A stretch of 64,000 bases of DNA from Halobacillus_B sp963739045 (GTDB taxonomy: Bacteria; Bacillota; Bacilli; Bacillales; Halobacillaceae): contig CAVTYY010000005.1 in NCBI GenBank assembly GCA_963739045.1, positions 930,001 through 994,000 on the forward strand, written 5' to 3'. Made by a program: the position numbers and the translations under genes. Positions 43,617-50,963 of this stretch are shown one piece after another. Below the pieces are notes generated by a model that was not told the DNA's origin, searched no databases, and saw nothing but the letters and a program-made list of their open reading frames with translations. The first letter of the stretch is position 1; each line of letters starts with the position of its first letter.

Positions 43617-44699
43617 TTATATTTTAAAATTCCATTTAATAATCCCTGCCTCTTTTGCAGAGTTAAATGCGATTACGACAAGAGGTCCGAGGATAAAGCC
43701 GACTAAACCAATAAGCTGAAGTCCTAAATACATAGCAATTAAAGTGGCCAGCGGAGAAAGACCAATGTGCCGCCCCATTACTTTAGGCTCAACCGTGCGC
43801 CGGATTGCCAATAGGACAATTGCTAAGATACCTAGCTTCACCCCTGTAGCAAGGTCGCCAGTAATCAGCATATAAACAGACCATGGTCCTAAAATCACGA
43901 TAGAACCTATAATTGGAATAAAGTCAATAATCCAAATGACGAGAGACATAATAATCGCTACTTCGGGTTCAATCCATAGCAAGCCGATTAAAGATCCAAA
44001 AAAGATAAGAATACTGACCAGAAACTGAGCTTTTAAGAACCCAAACACTACGTAACCAAGACGAGCGTTCATAAACTTCACTTTTTCTGAGGTAGCTTCT
44101 GTGAAGTTCTGATGCATTTTATCGCGAAGTCTGGGAAGTTCCAGCATAAATAGGAATAAGGCAATTAAATAAACGAGAAAGCTTACTAAATACTGAGGAA
44201 TCTTGGTTGCTACAGCTGCAATATTTGCTAGTTGGAGCTTTTCTGAAATTGCAGCTGTCGTTTTGTCTACAGCGCCGCTCATTTCATTAGTTACCTTGTC
44301 CACAAATTCTCTCGGCATATTTTGCGCGAAACTGTTCATATTATGCTGCCAGTCAATCACAACGCTATTAATCTGGTTCACATATAGCGGGGCATTATCT
44401 GCTAATTGAACCAGTTGAGTAACGATTCTTGTTATAGCATAGGTGCCTAATAAACTTAATAAGATCAAGAATAATAAAAACACTATAGTGACAGACATTT
44501 TTCTATTAATACGGAATCGAAACTGCATCCAGCGTACAGCTGGGTTCAGAAAAAGAGCCGTTACAAAAGCCACTATCAAAGGAACAGAGACTGGGAGGAT
44601 AAAGTAAGCAGCGACGATAAAGATAAGTGCTAACGTTAATAAAATCCATTGTCGTTTAGTCAAATAACGGAACAATTTATGTAAAGGTCTCCTTTCCAA
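43617..44699 (-). CDS. AI-2E family transporter, YtvI-like
   Basis: A 360-residue polytopic protein of the AI-2E/PerM family with about eight membrane segments. It shows the typical PVSVPLIVAFVTALFLNPAV start, a central soluble amphipathic region (about 95-170), and the C-terminal block LGIFAIVLLAIRRTVEPKVMG-like, PLATLIAMYLGL and LGPLVVIAF. It is most like the sporulation protein YtvI, but could be a general exporter. The start is TTG at 44699 with only a weak GAGAAG; a TTG eight codons in lies behind AAAGGAGA with long spacing, so the start is uncertain. Confidence 0.85.
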   Translation of the reverse strand: MERRPLHKLFRYLTKRQWILLTLALIFIVAAYFILPVSVPLIVAFVTALFLNPAVRWMQFRFRINRKMSVTIVFLLFLILLSLLGTYAITRIVTQLVQLADNAPLYVNQINSVVIDWQHNMNSFAQNMPREFVDKVTNEMSGAVDKTTAAISEKLQLANIAAVATKIPQYLVSFLVYLIALFLFMLELPRLRDKMHQNFTEATSEKVKFMNARLGYVVFGFLKAQFLVSILIFFGSLIGLLWIEPEVAIIMSLVIWIIDFIPIIGSIVILGPWSVYMLITGDLATGVKLGILAIVLLAIRRTVEPKVMGRHIGLSPLATLIAMYLGLQLIGLVGFILGPLVVIAFNSAKEAGIIKWNFKI

Positions 44700-44776
44700 A
44701 ATAACTTCTCAATCAAAATATAGCAAATTCCTGGAATTTTGAACAGAAAAGTAGGTCGATGTTTGTCGAAGTATAG

Positions 44777-44815
44777 TAAAAAAAGCCGCTCATCATACAG
44801 CATGATGTGCGACTA
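44777..44815 (-). terminator. Terminator of the yugN-like gene
   Basis: On the minus strand, GTCGCACATCAT pairs with ATGATGAGCGGC (two mismatches) and is followed by TTTTTTTA. Confidence 0.75.
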
Positions 44816-44876
44816 AGTGTCTGCCTGTCAGATCATAAGGATAATGGTTAATGAAAAAGATTTCTTTTTATGGCTG

Positions 44877-45362
44877 TTATTTATCTCGTCTCCAGTGAGA
44901 ATCTTTTCCTATTTCCTGTACTTTGTTCAGGACTTCTTCATTTCCTTGTTCTTTAGCCCAAGCCATTAACTTTTCTAGTACTACATGATCTGGAACTTCT
45001 GTCACGTATTGAAGAGCAAGCTCTTGAACTTTGCTGACTTTATTTCTTGCTTTTTCTATGAGGCTGTCAGAAAATCCTTCTTCTTCACCATATTCTACTC
45101 CGTGTGGATAATAGTGGCGTCCAAGTAATGGCTCCATTAATTGAATGGAAGCATGTCCTGAATCCACATCACCTTCAATAGCATAGCCTTGGATACGGAT
45201 GTAATAAGTAATGTTCTTCTCTGGCGCATTCAATTTGTAATCGTAAGTCACTCGCTCGTAATCCCATGAGCCGCCTAAAATAAATCCATTGCTTTCCATG
45301 AATTGGGTTAACGGTTTTAAGTCGATAACTAATCCTTCAATTCCCGTATTTTTAAGTCTCAT
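44877..45362 (-). CDS. YugN-like family protein
   Basis: A 161-residue soluble protein of the YugN-like family. Conserved parts are FILGGSWDYERVTYDYK, YYIRIQGYAIEGDVDSGHA and PLLGRHYYPHGVEYGEE. It is without known function. Shine-Dalgarno GAGGTGG precedes ATG. In B. subtilis yugN lies elsewhere, so this is a local rearrangement between the cta and ylb genes. Confidence 0.87.
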   Translation of the reverse strand: MRLKNTGIEGLVIDLKPLTQFMESNGFILGGSWDYERVTYDYKLNAPEKNITYYIRIQGYAIEGDVDSGHASIQLMEPLLGRHYYPHGVEYGEEEGFSDSLIEKARNKVSKVQELALQYVTEVPDHVVLEKLMAWAKEQGNEEVLNKVQEIGKDSHWRRDK

Positions 45363-45562
45363 TTTTCCACCTCACAAAGTTGGTATGTATCTAACTTAAT
45401 ATTAATATGAAAAAAGCGAACTTGCAATTGCATCACTGCCCTATTTCATACGGTACTCATTAGTCATTTAATTATACTATAAAAGAGTTCTGCTTGCATG
45501 TAATAATTTTAATAATACGGGGACACTATATATTGAAATTCGATTACTTAAGGAGGAGCTAT

Positions 45563-45991
45563 ATGAAGACTGTAAAAGATATCATGACAAGTGATGTTTC
45601 TGTCTGTCATACGGATGACACCCTTTATGATGCAGCATGTATCATGAAGCAAAAAAATATCGGGGCCGTTCCAGTTTGTGATACCGAGGGAAACTTAATG
45701 GGTATGGTAACTGACCGGGATTTAGTATTGCGCGGTTATGCTGATAAAAAAGCGGAGACCACGCCAATTCAGCAGGTGATGAGTGATCATTTGTACCATG
45801 TTGCGAAAGAAGCAACGCTGGAAGAAGCAAGCAAACAAATGGCAGAACACCAAATCCGCAGACTTCCTGTTGTAGAGAATGGTAAATTGACGGGGATCAT
45901 TTCTTTAGGCGATTTGTCTATCGATGCCAAGTCTGATCATGCTGCAGGCGTAGCTTTGCAGGATATTTCCGAACGACCTGAACTTCATTAA
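45563..45991 (+). CDS. ylbB: Tandem CBS-domain protein YlbB
   Basis: A 142-residue protein made of two CBS domains: residues about 7-60 (VKDIMTSDVSVCHTDDTL ... GMVTDRDLVLRG) and 73-125 (VMSDHLYHVAKEATLEEAS ... GIISLGDLSID). Such Bateman modules bind adenine nucleotides and act as sensors. The ATG at 45563 follows AAGGAGGAGC. The partner is unknown. It is the first ylb gene in the conserved order. Confidence 0.9.
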   Translation: MKTVKDIMTSDVSVCHTDDTLYDAACIMKQKNIGAVPVCDTEGNLMGMVTDRDLVLRGYADKKAETTPIQQVMSDHLYHVAKEATLEEASKQMAEHQIRRLPVVENGKLTGIISLGDLSIDAKSDHAAGVALQDISERPELH

Positions 45992-46003
45992 GTAATTCGA
46001 TGT

Positions 46004-46040
46004 GCGGCTTGCTGATTATAGCAGGCCGCTTATCTTATGA
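46004..46040 (+). terminator. Probable weak terminator of ylbB
   Basis: GCGGCTTGCT pairs with AGCAGGCCGC (one T-G pair), followed by TTATCTTAT. Confidence 0.5.
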
Positions 46041-46181
46041 TTGGATCATTGCTAAGAAATTCATCCCTTAGTAATTTTAGTCCAACCCTTCGTAATTTAT
46101 GGTTTTATGTTATTTTATTCATAGAGAAGTTTATCTGAACTATAATTGGTATTAGAGTGATAATACGAGGAGTTTTACGAA

Positions 46182-47225
46182 ATGAAGAAGTTTTTCCTAG
46201 TGGTAATTGTTTTTCTAATTGGGGGAGCGATACTCATGGCTCTGCCGGAAAATAATGAACCTGACGAGACTGATAACGATACCAATACAGTTACCTATTC
46301 AGATCAGACGACCCCTCAGAGAGAGTCATCTTCTAAAGTAGCGAGCGGTTCATTCTTTCAATGGATGGGGGCTTCTTCAGAGGAACTAATCGGAGAGTTT
46401 GGGGAACCAGTCCGAATTGAAAAAAGCGGTTACGGCTATGAGTGGTGGACCTTCAATCAAGATGAAAAGGAGTATAATCAATTCGGCATTAAAGACGGCA
46501 CCGTGGTAACCGGTATAACTTTCAGCACTCAAGATAAAGATCCTCCATTTAATATTGGAGAACCTTATGACAAACTCCAAAAAAAATTTTCATTTAAAAA
46601 GGAACTCAGCCTTTCAACTGAAGGAGATTATAAACTGGAGCTAAACGCAAATGATTTAAAAGCTCGTCCGCTTATTTCACTGAACGATCATTGGACAGCG
46701 CAATTATATTTTGATACTTTCACTAATCAATTAATAGCGGTCAGGGTCTTGCGCAATGACATTCTGTTAAAGCTTCAGCCTTATAAAATTGTTTACAGGG
46801 GCCAGCTTCCACAATCCCAGAATCTTTCCAATGAAGAATGGGAGCAAGTAGAAAATGGTATGGAACGGCAGGTTTTTTCGATGACAAACTTTATCAGACG
46901 AGAGCATAATGCTGGGAACCTGACATTGCTTCCTAAGGCCTCCCAAGTGGCTTTTCTCCATAGTCAGGATATGGAGACTCGTCAGTACTTTTCTCATGTC
47001 TCGCCTGATGGAAACGGCCTGAAAGAGAGGCTTCAAAATGGGCAGGTCAATTACGTAATGGCGGGTGAGAATATTGCATCGCAGTATGTCGACGCAGCTG
47101 CAGCTATTCACGGCTGGCTGAACAGCTCCGGCCATAGAAAGACGATGCTTGAGAAAAAATATACCCACATTGGAGTGGGTGTGTATCACCGCTATTATAC
47201 GCAGGATTATGTCACACTTCCATGA
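46182..47225 (+). CDS. ylbC: CAP-domain protein YlbC
   Basis: A 347-residue exported protein. An N-terminal hydrophobic signal or anchor (FFLVVIVFLIGGAILMAL) precedes an acidic linker. The CAP-associated domain covers about 50-205 (FFQWMGASSEELIGEFGEP, YGYEWWTF), and a CAP/SCP-PR1 domain covers about 225-345 with FIRREHNAG, HSQDMETRQYFSHVSPDG, AGENIA and GWLNSSGHRKTMLE. CAP proteins of this type are often spore or surface proteins. Shine-Dalgarno CGAGGAG. Order as in B. subtilis. Confidence 0.9.
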   Translation: MKKFFLVVIVFLIGGAILMALPENNEPDETDNDTNTVTYSDQTTPQRESSSKVASGSFFQWMGASSEELIGEFGEPVRIEKSGYGYEWWTFNQDEKEYNQFGIKDGTVVTGITFSTQDKDPPFNIGEPYDKLQKKFSFKKELSLSTEGDYKLELNANDLKARPLISLNDHWTAQLYFDTFTNQLIAVRVLRNDILLKLQPYKIVYRGQLPQSQNLSNEEWEQVENGMERQVFSMTNFIRREHNAGNLTLLPKASQVAFLHSQDMETRQYFSHVSPDGNGLKERLQNGQVNYVMAGENIASQYVDAAAAIHGWLNSSGHRKTMLEKKYTHIGVGVYHRYYTQDYVTLP

Positions 47226-47284
47226 ACGTGGGCACTTCTTCTGCATAGGCTATAGAGTAGTTCTAATAGTGAGGTGTGACCAAC

Positions 47285-47650
47285 ATGAATACTGATGCAT
47301 TACACCCTAGTGTGAAGAAGTTCAAAGAATTTGTAGACGATAATCCAAGGGTTAAGGAGCAATTACGGAAAAATCACAGCTATATCCAGAGTTATTATGA
47401 AAAATGGATGATTCTTGGAGAAGAGGATCCATTTTGGGATTCCCTGCCTAAAGTGAGAAAAGGTGGTCAAAATAACAAGAAGGACTGGATGAAACAGCTG
47501 GGAGAACTTATGCAGGATGTGAATTGGGAGGAAGTATCCAAACATATTGAGGAGCTGAATGGAGCGATTGGGCAAATTCAGCAATTAATCACCAACGTTA
47601 AACAGGAAAGCAACGTAAAGCGCAGACAAATTGAGTACCCTTATTATTAA
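47285..47650 (+). CDS. ylbD: YlbD family spore-coat-associated protein
   Basis: A 121-residue protein: LHPSVKKFKEFVDDNPRVKE, SYYEKWMILGEEDPFWDS, then a helical region and the tail QIEYPYY. It matches the YlbD-like coat protein family. ATG at 47285 is used, as GAGGTG ends 8 nt before it; GTG 47276 overlaps this site. In B. subtilis ylbE follows, but I find no frame for it between 47651 and 47917. Confidence 0.86.
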   Translation: MNTDALHPSVKKFKEFVDDNPRVKEQLRKNHSYIQSYYEKWMILGEEDPFWDSLPKVRKGGQNNKKDWMKQLGELMQDVNWEEVSKHIEELNGAIGQIQQLITNVKQESNVKRRQIEYPYY

Positions 47651-47751
47651 TGCTTTACGAGCTTCAGTGGTCTCTTTGTAGTTGAATCCTCTATCATTCA
47701 TTACTCCGCTTACAATAAGTGAAGCAAGATAAAGGATTAGGAATTCTTCTG

Positions 47752-47788
47752 CGGCCCCGCATGATATGGCGGGGCTGTCTTATGTTTA
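47752..47788 (+). terminator. Terminator after ylbD
   Basis: GCCCCGC (47754-47760) pairs with GCGGGGC (47769-47775), then TGTCTTATGTTTATT. Confidence 0.75.
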
Positions 47789-47917
47789 TTTCTCCGTTTA
47801 AGCAAGAGAACTGGCAGAAAATCTCCCCTATCAAAAAAAGAACCCCCAGTAAAAGGAAATCCTGATTTCATTCTGTCTTAGTATTTGATATGATAAAGGT
47901 GGAGGTGGACAGCAATT

Positions 47918-48355
47918 ATGCTAGCTACAATAGAAATTGTCGATATGCTTGACCGTTCAGAATTGATAGGTCAAATGGTGATGGAATCAGAGACTATGGT
48001 TCATTATCAACAGTCGAAACAAGAACTTGAAGAAGACCAGGATGCCCAAATTTTAATAAAGAATTTTCAAGATATAAAAGAACATTACGAGGATGTTCAA
48101 AGGTTTGGACGCTACCATCCCGATTATAACAACATCATGAAACGCGTCCGCAGTGTGAAACGGGAGATGGACATGCATGAAAAGGTCGCTCAGTATAAGA
48201 AGGCAGAACGAGAAGTACAGAAGCTGCTGGATGAGATTAGCCAGAGTGTTGCTTTCAGCGTTAGTGACCAAATTAAAGTTCCAAGGAATGGCATGGCGTT
48301 AACAGACTCAGGCTGCGGATGTGGAAGCGGCGGCGGATGCGGCTGCGCATCATAA
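47918..48355 (+). CDS. ricF: RicF (YlbF), Y-complex subunit
   Basis: A 145-residue helical protein of the YlbF/YmcA family. RicF with RicA and RicT forms the Y-complex that carries Fe-S clusters and directs RNase Y processing of operon mRNAs, also affecting competence, biofilm and sporulation. The helical core (about 1-115, with GRYHPDYNNIMKRVRSVKRE) ends in the tail CGCGSGGGCGC, five cysteines in all, expected to be cluster ligands. GGTGGAGGTGG precedes ATG. Its stop abuts the stop of the convergent gene at 48356. Confidence 0.93.
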   Translation: MLATIEIVDMLDRSELIGQMVMESETMVHYQQSKQELEEDQDAQILIKNFQDIKEHYEDVQRFGRYHPDYNNIMKRVRSVKREMDMHEKVAQYKKAEREVQKLLDEISQSVAFSVSDQIKVPRNGMALTDSGCGCGSGGGCGCAS

Positions 48356-48691
48356 CTACGGATTCGTAAATCGAATGCAGTCGTCACATAGATTTCCACA
48401 GCAGAACATCTTTCTTTGCGGCACTAAAAAACGTACCCGGTAAACATATTCTGCCTGATTCTTACGTACAAAACTCATCGTAAGGGTCAGGCTTTTTCCT
48501 TTCATTCCCTTAGCAGCGGCACGTTTTATTTCCTTTTCTATGACATCTCTAGTACACGCCGGTTTGGGCTGGACGTACAAAAATGGGAGACCTGCATAAG
48601 TTTTAAAACGAACCTCTTTCAAGTAGTCTGACTCAAGTAGCTGTTTCTGGAATATTTGAAACGCACGTTCGTGATCTGTTAATATTGTCAT
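48356..48691 (-). CDS. Conserved hypothetical protein with C-terminal cysteine cluster
   Basis: A 111-residue protein starting MTILTDHERAFQIFQKQLLE. The middle part is beta/alpha (TYAGLPFLYVQPKPACTRDV, AAAKGMKGKSLTLTMSF) and the C-terminus carries MFCCGNLCDDCIRF: four cysteines in CCxxxCxxC, likely a metal site. ATG at 48691 is chosen because AAAGGTG lies 7 nt upstream. I do not recognise the family. It lies convergently against ricF with no bases between the two stops, and divergently from ylbG. Confidence 0.75.
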   Translation of the reverse strand: MTILTDHERAFQIFQKQLLESDYLKEVRFKTYAGLPFLYVQPKPACTRDVIEKEIKRAAAKGMKGKSLTLTMSFVRKNQAEYVYRVRFLVPQRKMFCCGNLCDDCIRFTNP

Positions 48692-48783
48692 CCTCTCACA
48701 CCTTTCATCATCCATGCAGGATTGCCCTAAAGGGCAGGATTTGATAAAATAACTACAAATACTTTATAAAGTAGGGAGTAGCC

Positions 48784-49059
48784 ATGAGAACGAAACGGCA
48801 AGGTATGGTTGTCTATTTTCAACATATGAAGAATATTAGACAAATTAAAAAGCATGGACATTTAATTCACGCCTCGAAGAAGCTGAAATATGCTCTTGTT
48901 TATGTAGATCAAGAAGAACTTGAAGAAAAAATGGAAAAGCTGGAGCGTTTACCATTTGTTTCCCGAGTTATTCCTTCACTTAAACCTCAGGTGCGGACAG
49001 AGTATGAAAATGCTAAACCTGATAAAGCAAAACAGTATGATTACAAAATGGGGATTTAA
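48784..49059 (+). CDS. ylbG: UPF0298 family protein YlbG
   Basis: A 91-residue protein: MRTKRQGMVVYFQHMKNIRQ, HASKKLKYALVYVDQEELEE, LPFVSRVIPSLKPQVRTEYE. It is the UPF0298 family. Function unknown, although its constant place beside ricF and rsmD suggests an RNA-related role (inference). Shine-Dalgarno is GTAGGGAG. Its terminator follows. Confidence 0.92.
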   Translation: MRTKRQGMVVYFQHMKNIRQIKKHGHLIHASKKLKYALVYVDQEELEEKMEKLERLPFVSRVIPSLKPQVRTEYENAKPDKAKQYDYKMGI

Positions 49060-49065
49060 ACAATT

Positions 49066-49096
49066 GGCGTTCGTGACCTTCACGAACGCTTTTTTA
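49066..49096 (+). terminator. Terminator of ylbG
   Basis: A 10-bp stem GCGTTCGTGA/TCACGAACGC with loop CCT, followed by TTTTTTAG. Confidence 0.93.
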
Positions 49097-49190
49097 GTGA
49101 ATAGTTGAAATTTTCGTTTCAATAACAGAAGTCTCGGAATTTTAGCTGGATCAGTTTCAACATGGCTTATTACATTATTACAGTTAGAAA

Positions 49191-49580
49191 TTAGGATAAC
49201 GGCGGAAGGAATTTATTCGTTCTTAGAATGCCGATTAAATGCTGATAAAACAAATCTATTTCTGGAAATAGATTGGAAGGTTTTATCGTGAATTCTGCGA
49301 TTTTCTTATCTGCTCGCTCTGTCATTTCTTTAAATAATTGATATCTCTGATTTGGCGTTTCGTGCGGGTTCGGAATTCCTTCTCTGCAGATGTAAATCGG
49401 CTGGAATTTATCTTCTAATGCTGGATGCATGACGAGGGCAAAAGAAGCGGCTGATTTACCATTTTTCTCGCAATAAAAGGCAATAGCGTGCTGGATCCTT
49501 CCCGGCATACGATTACCTAATTCAATTAACTCATATAAATCGGAGTATCCTTCTCCGAGTTCAATAAATTTCTGCATCAT
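49191..49580 (-). CDS. Conserved protein of unknown function
   Basis: A 129-residue soluble protein starting MMQKFIELGEGYSDLYELIE, with IQHAIAFYCEKNGKSAASFA, KFQPIYICREGIPNP and a helical C-terminus. It resembles a short family in Bacillaceae sometimes mislabelled methylthioribose kinase; it has no kinase motif. ATG at 49580 or 49577, with AAAGGAAG upstream. In B. subtilis no such gene lies between ylbG and rsmD, and here it borders the mobile island. Confidence 0.72.
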   Translation of the reverse strand: MMQKFIELGEGYSDLYELIELGNRMPGRIQHAIAFYCEKNGKSAASFALVMHPALEDKFQPIYICREGIPNPHETPNQRYQLFKEMTERADKKIAEFTIKPSNLFPEIDLFYQHLIGILRTNKFLPPLS

Positions 49581-49679
49581 TTTGAATCTTCCTTTCTGTC
49601 TTGCCTCCATTTACTTTAGCATGGATTGGCATGGCTTTGGAAGGTATAATCGATTTTCACTGAGCGGTATTTTTACATA

Positions 49680-49717
49680 AAAAAATAGGGCTGTCCATAC
49701 GAACAGCCCTGCTTTTT
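49680..49717. terminator. Isolated terminator-like hairpin at the island's left edge
   Basis: AGGGCTGT (49687-49694) pairs with ACAGCCCT (49703-49710), with A-run before and GCTTTTTT after. No plus-strand gene ends here, so it may belong to a lost gene. Confidence 0.6.
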
Positions 49718-49930
49718 TGAATCAGTTATGAGACAAAAAAGTAAAGGGAGAGGAGAAACCGGAGGAAGAACTTATGGGGATTTAAGTCTTCTCCGTTTTC
49801 AGAAGCAGTAATCTGCTTCACAAGCTAGTATGACCGCGCAGTAAACGGTTTATTCAATTCATGTAAAGAATTTTCCTTTTTTCTTGATTTTTAAAAGTGG
49901 ATATTGTTCTGTTTTACAACATGCTAATTC

Positions 49931-49978
49931 GAAATCAAGTCTTCAAGTAAAGTGCAGGATTGTGGAAGACTCGATTTC
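49931..49978. repeat. 14-bp inverted repeat
   Basis: GAAATCAAGTCTTC (49931-49944) and GAAGACTCGATTTC (49965-49978) match as an inverted repeat with one mismatch. It lies at the left end of the GC-rich repeat region. Confidence 0.65.
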
Positions 49979-50013
49979 GAGACAATTAAGGTCCATTTCC
50001 TGATTAAGAGTAA

Positions 50014-50258
50014 GGGTGGCGGGGATACGATTCGTCTTGTTCCATCGCCCAGACACTCGAGACATAAGCCGCTCATCAAGGGAAGGGAAAATCGCCTTCC
50101 TTTTGATGGTCGGCTTAAGCTGGTCGTGTCTATCGGGCGAATCCACATTTGAACACTTTCCTGTGTGGGAACTGCCGAGCTTCCTCGCTCGTTTCACTCC
50201 CTGTGGGATCTCGCCTAGTACCTTCTCCCACGGGAGTCTCACCGTTTCCCCGCCACCC
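50014..50258 (-). repeat. 245-bp palindromic repeat element, copy 1
   Basis: The ends are a perfect 12-bp inverted repeat GGGTGGCGGGGA / TCCCCGCCACCC. Inside lies a second, imperfect palindrome from 50046 to 50139 (CGCCC...GGGCG, AAGCCG...CGGCTT, CATCAAGGGAAGG...CCTTCCTTTTGATG). On the minus strand the start reads GGGAAACGGTGAGACTCCC-like and shares GGGAAACGGTGAGACTCC with copy 2. It resembles repetitive GC-rich elements scattered in Bacillaceae genomes. No coding capacity is apparent. Confidence 0.75.
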
Positions 50259-50570
50259 TACCCATAGGTTGATGAATGGACCTTATCCAATGTCTTCCGA
50301 GTTCCTGTTAACGAGCTATTCTTTGTTACAGACCGTCATTCCAATCATTGAAAGAGCATCACTATTTGTTTCCGTTTCATCCAATCAATGTAGAAGGGAA
50401 GGGAAATATCGCCCAGTTTCCCGACTATCCATTCAAGGGAGATACAAGTCTTTCCCGAAGAATAGCATCATCATTTCCTCCATATTAGAGGAGATATGCT
50501 CTTGGGATCTGCATGCTGACATTTGAATTTTTGCTTTTTCTTGAAGGAATTTCGAGATTCTATTATGGCA

Positions 50571-50605
50571 AAGGGGCGGAGGGAAACGGTGAGACTCCCT
50601 CCGGA
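50571..50605 (+). repeat. Fragment of the palindromic repeat, copy 2
   Basis: GGGCGGAGGGAAACGGTGAG continuing ACTCCCTCCGG repeats the beginning of copy 1 (minus strand) almost exactly and then diverges. GGAGGGA...TCCCTCC also forms a local hairpin. It lies at the left side of the IS110-type insertion. Confidence 0.65.
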
Positions 50606-50786
50606 AAAGTTGATACATCAAGGGTTACAAGCTGTTTTTACCGGTTGAAAAATTTTTTTAAGCGCGAAATTAAGCTCATTATATTCCTTTTCTTGAAAAA
50701 TAAGTCATTCATGGTTACGCGTTGCGTTTCCTAATTCAATTAGGGTGTTGTCTATTATAAAGCGATGCATCTTGGATCTCTGCTTT

Positions 50787-50940
50787 CTTATGAGGACGTA
50801 CCCTCCCATGTCTCTTGGCGTCGTGCGCCTACATTCCTTCGTTCGGTCTCGTCATAAGGCAGAGGCCGGCCTGTTTCTCCTGCTTGGACTCGTAGTCTCC
50901 CGTCTCGCCTGGCGCCAGCTTCTCCATGTCATCTTATGAG
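50787..50940 (-). ncRNA. Candidate IS110 guide-type RNA, strongly structured
   Basis: Read on the minus strand, downstream of the transposase: TCATAAG (50940 side), its complement CTTATGA (50858-50852), and TCATAAG again (50793-50787). The middle copy can pair with either outer copy, giving two exclusive stems. The enclosed loops contain CTGGCGCCAG, GACT-ACG-AGTC, AGGCCGGCCT and GGCG-CACGA-CGCC hairpins. IS110-family elements are known to carry a bispecific guide RNA in a non-coding end. No homology search was possible, so this is a structural inference. Confidence 0.45.
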
Positions 50941-50963
50941 GTCATTCTTCGATAAATGTTGGT

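Noticed and set aside
49943..50258. CRISPR array in the repeat region
   Set aside because: The repeats are inverted and of unequal length, with no regularly spaced direct repeats and no cas genes nearby.
50149..50526. Frames of 60-125 codons in the repeat island
   Set aside because: They lie in palindromic GC-rich repeats, have no Shine-Dalgarno and overlap each other on both strands. Repeats explain them better.
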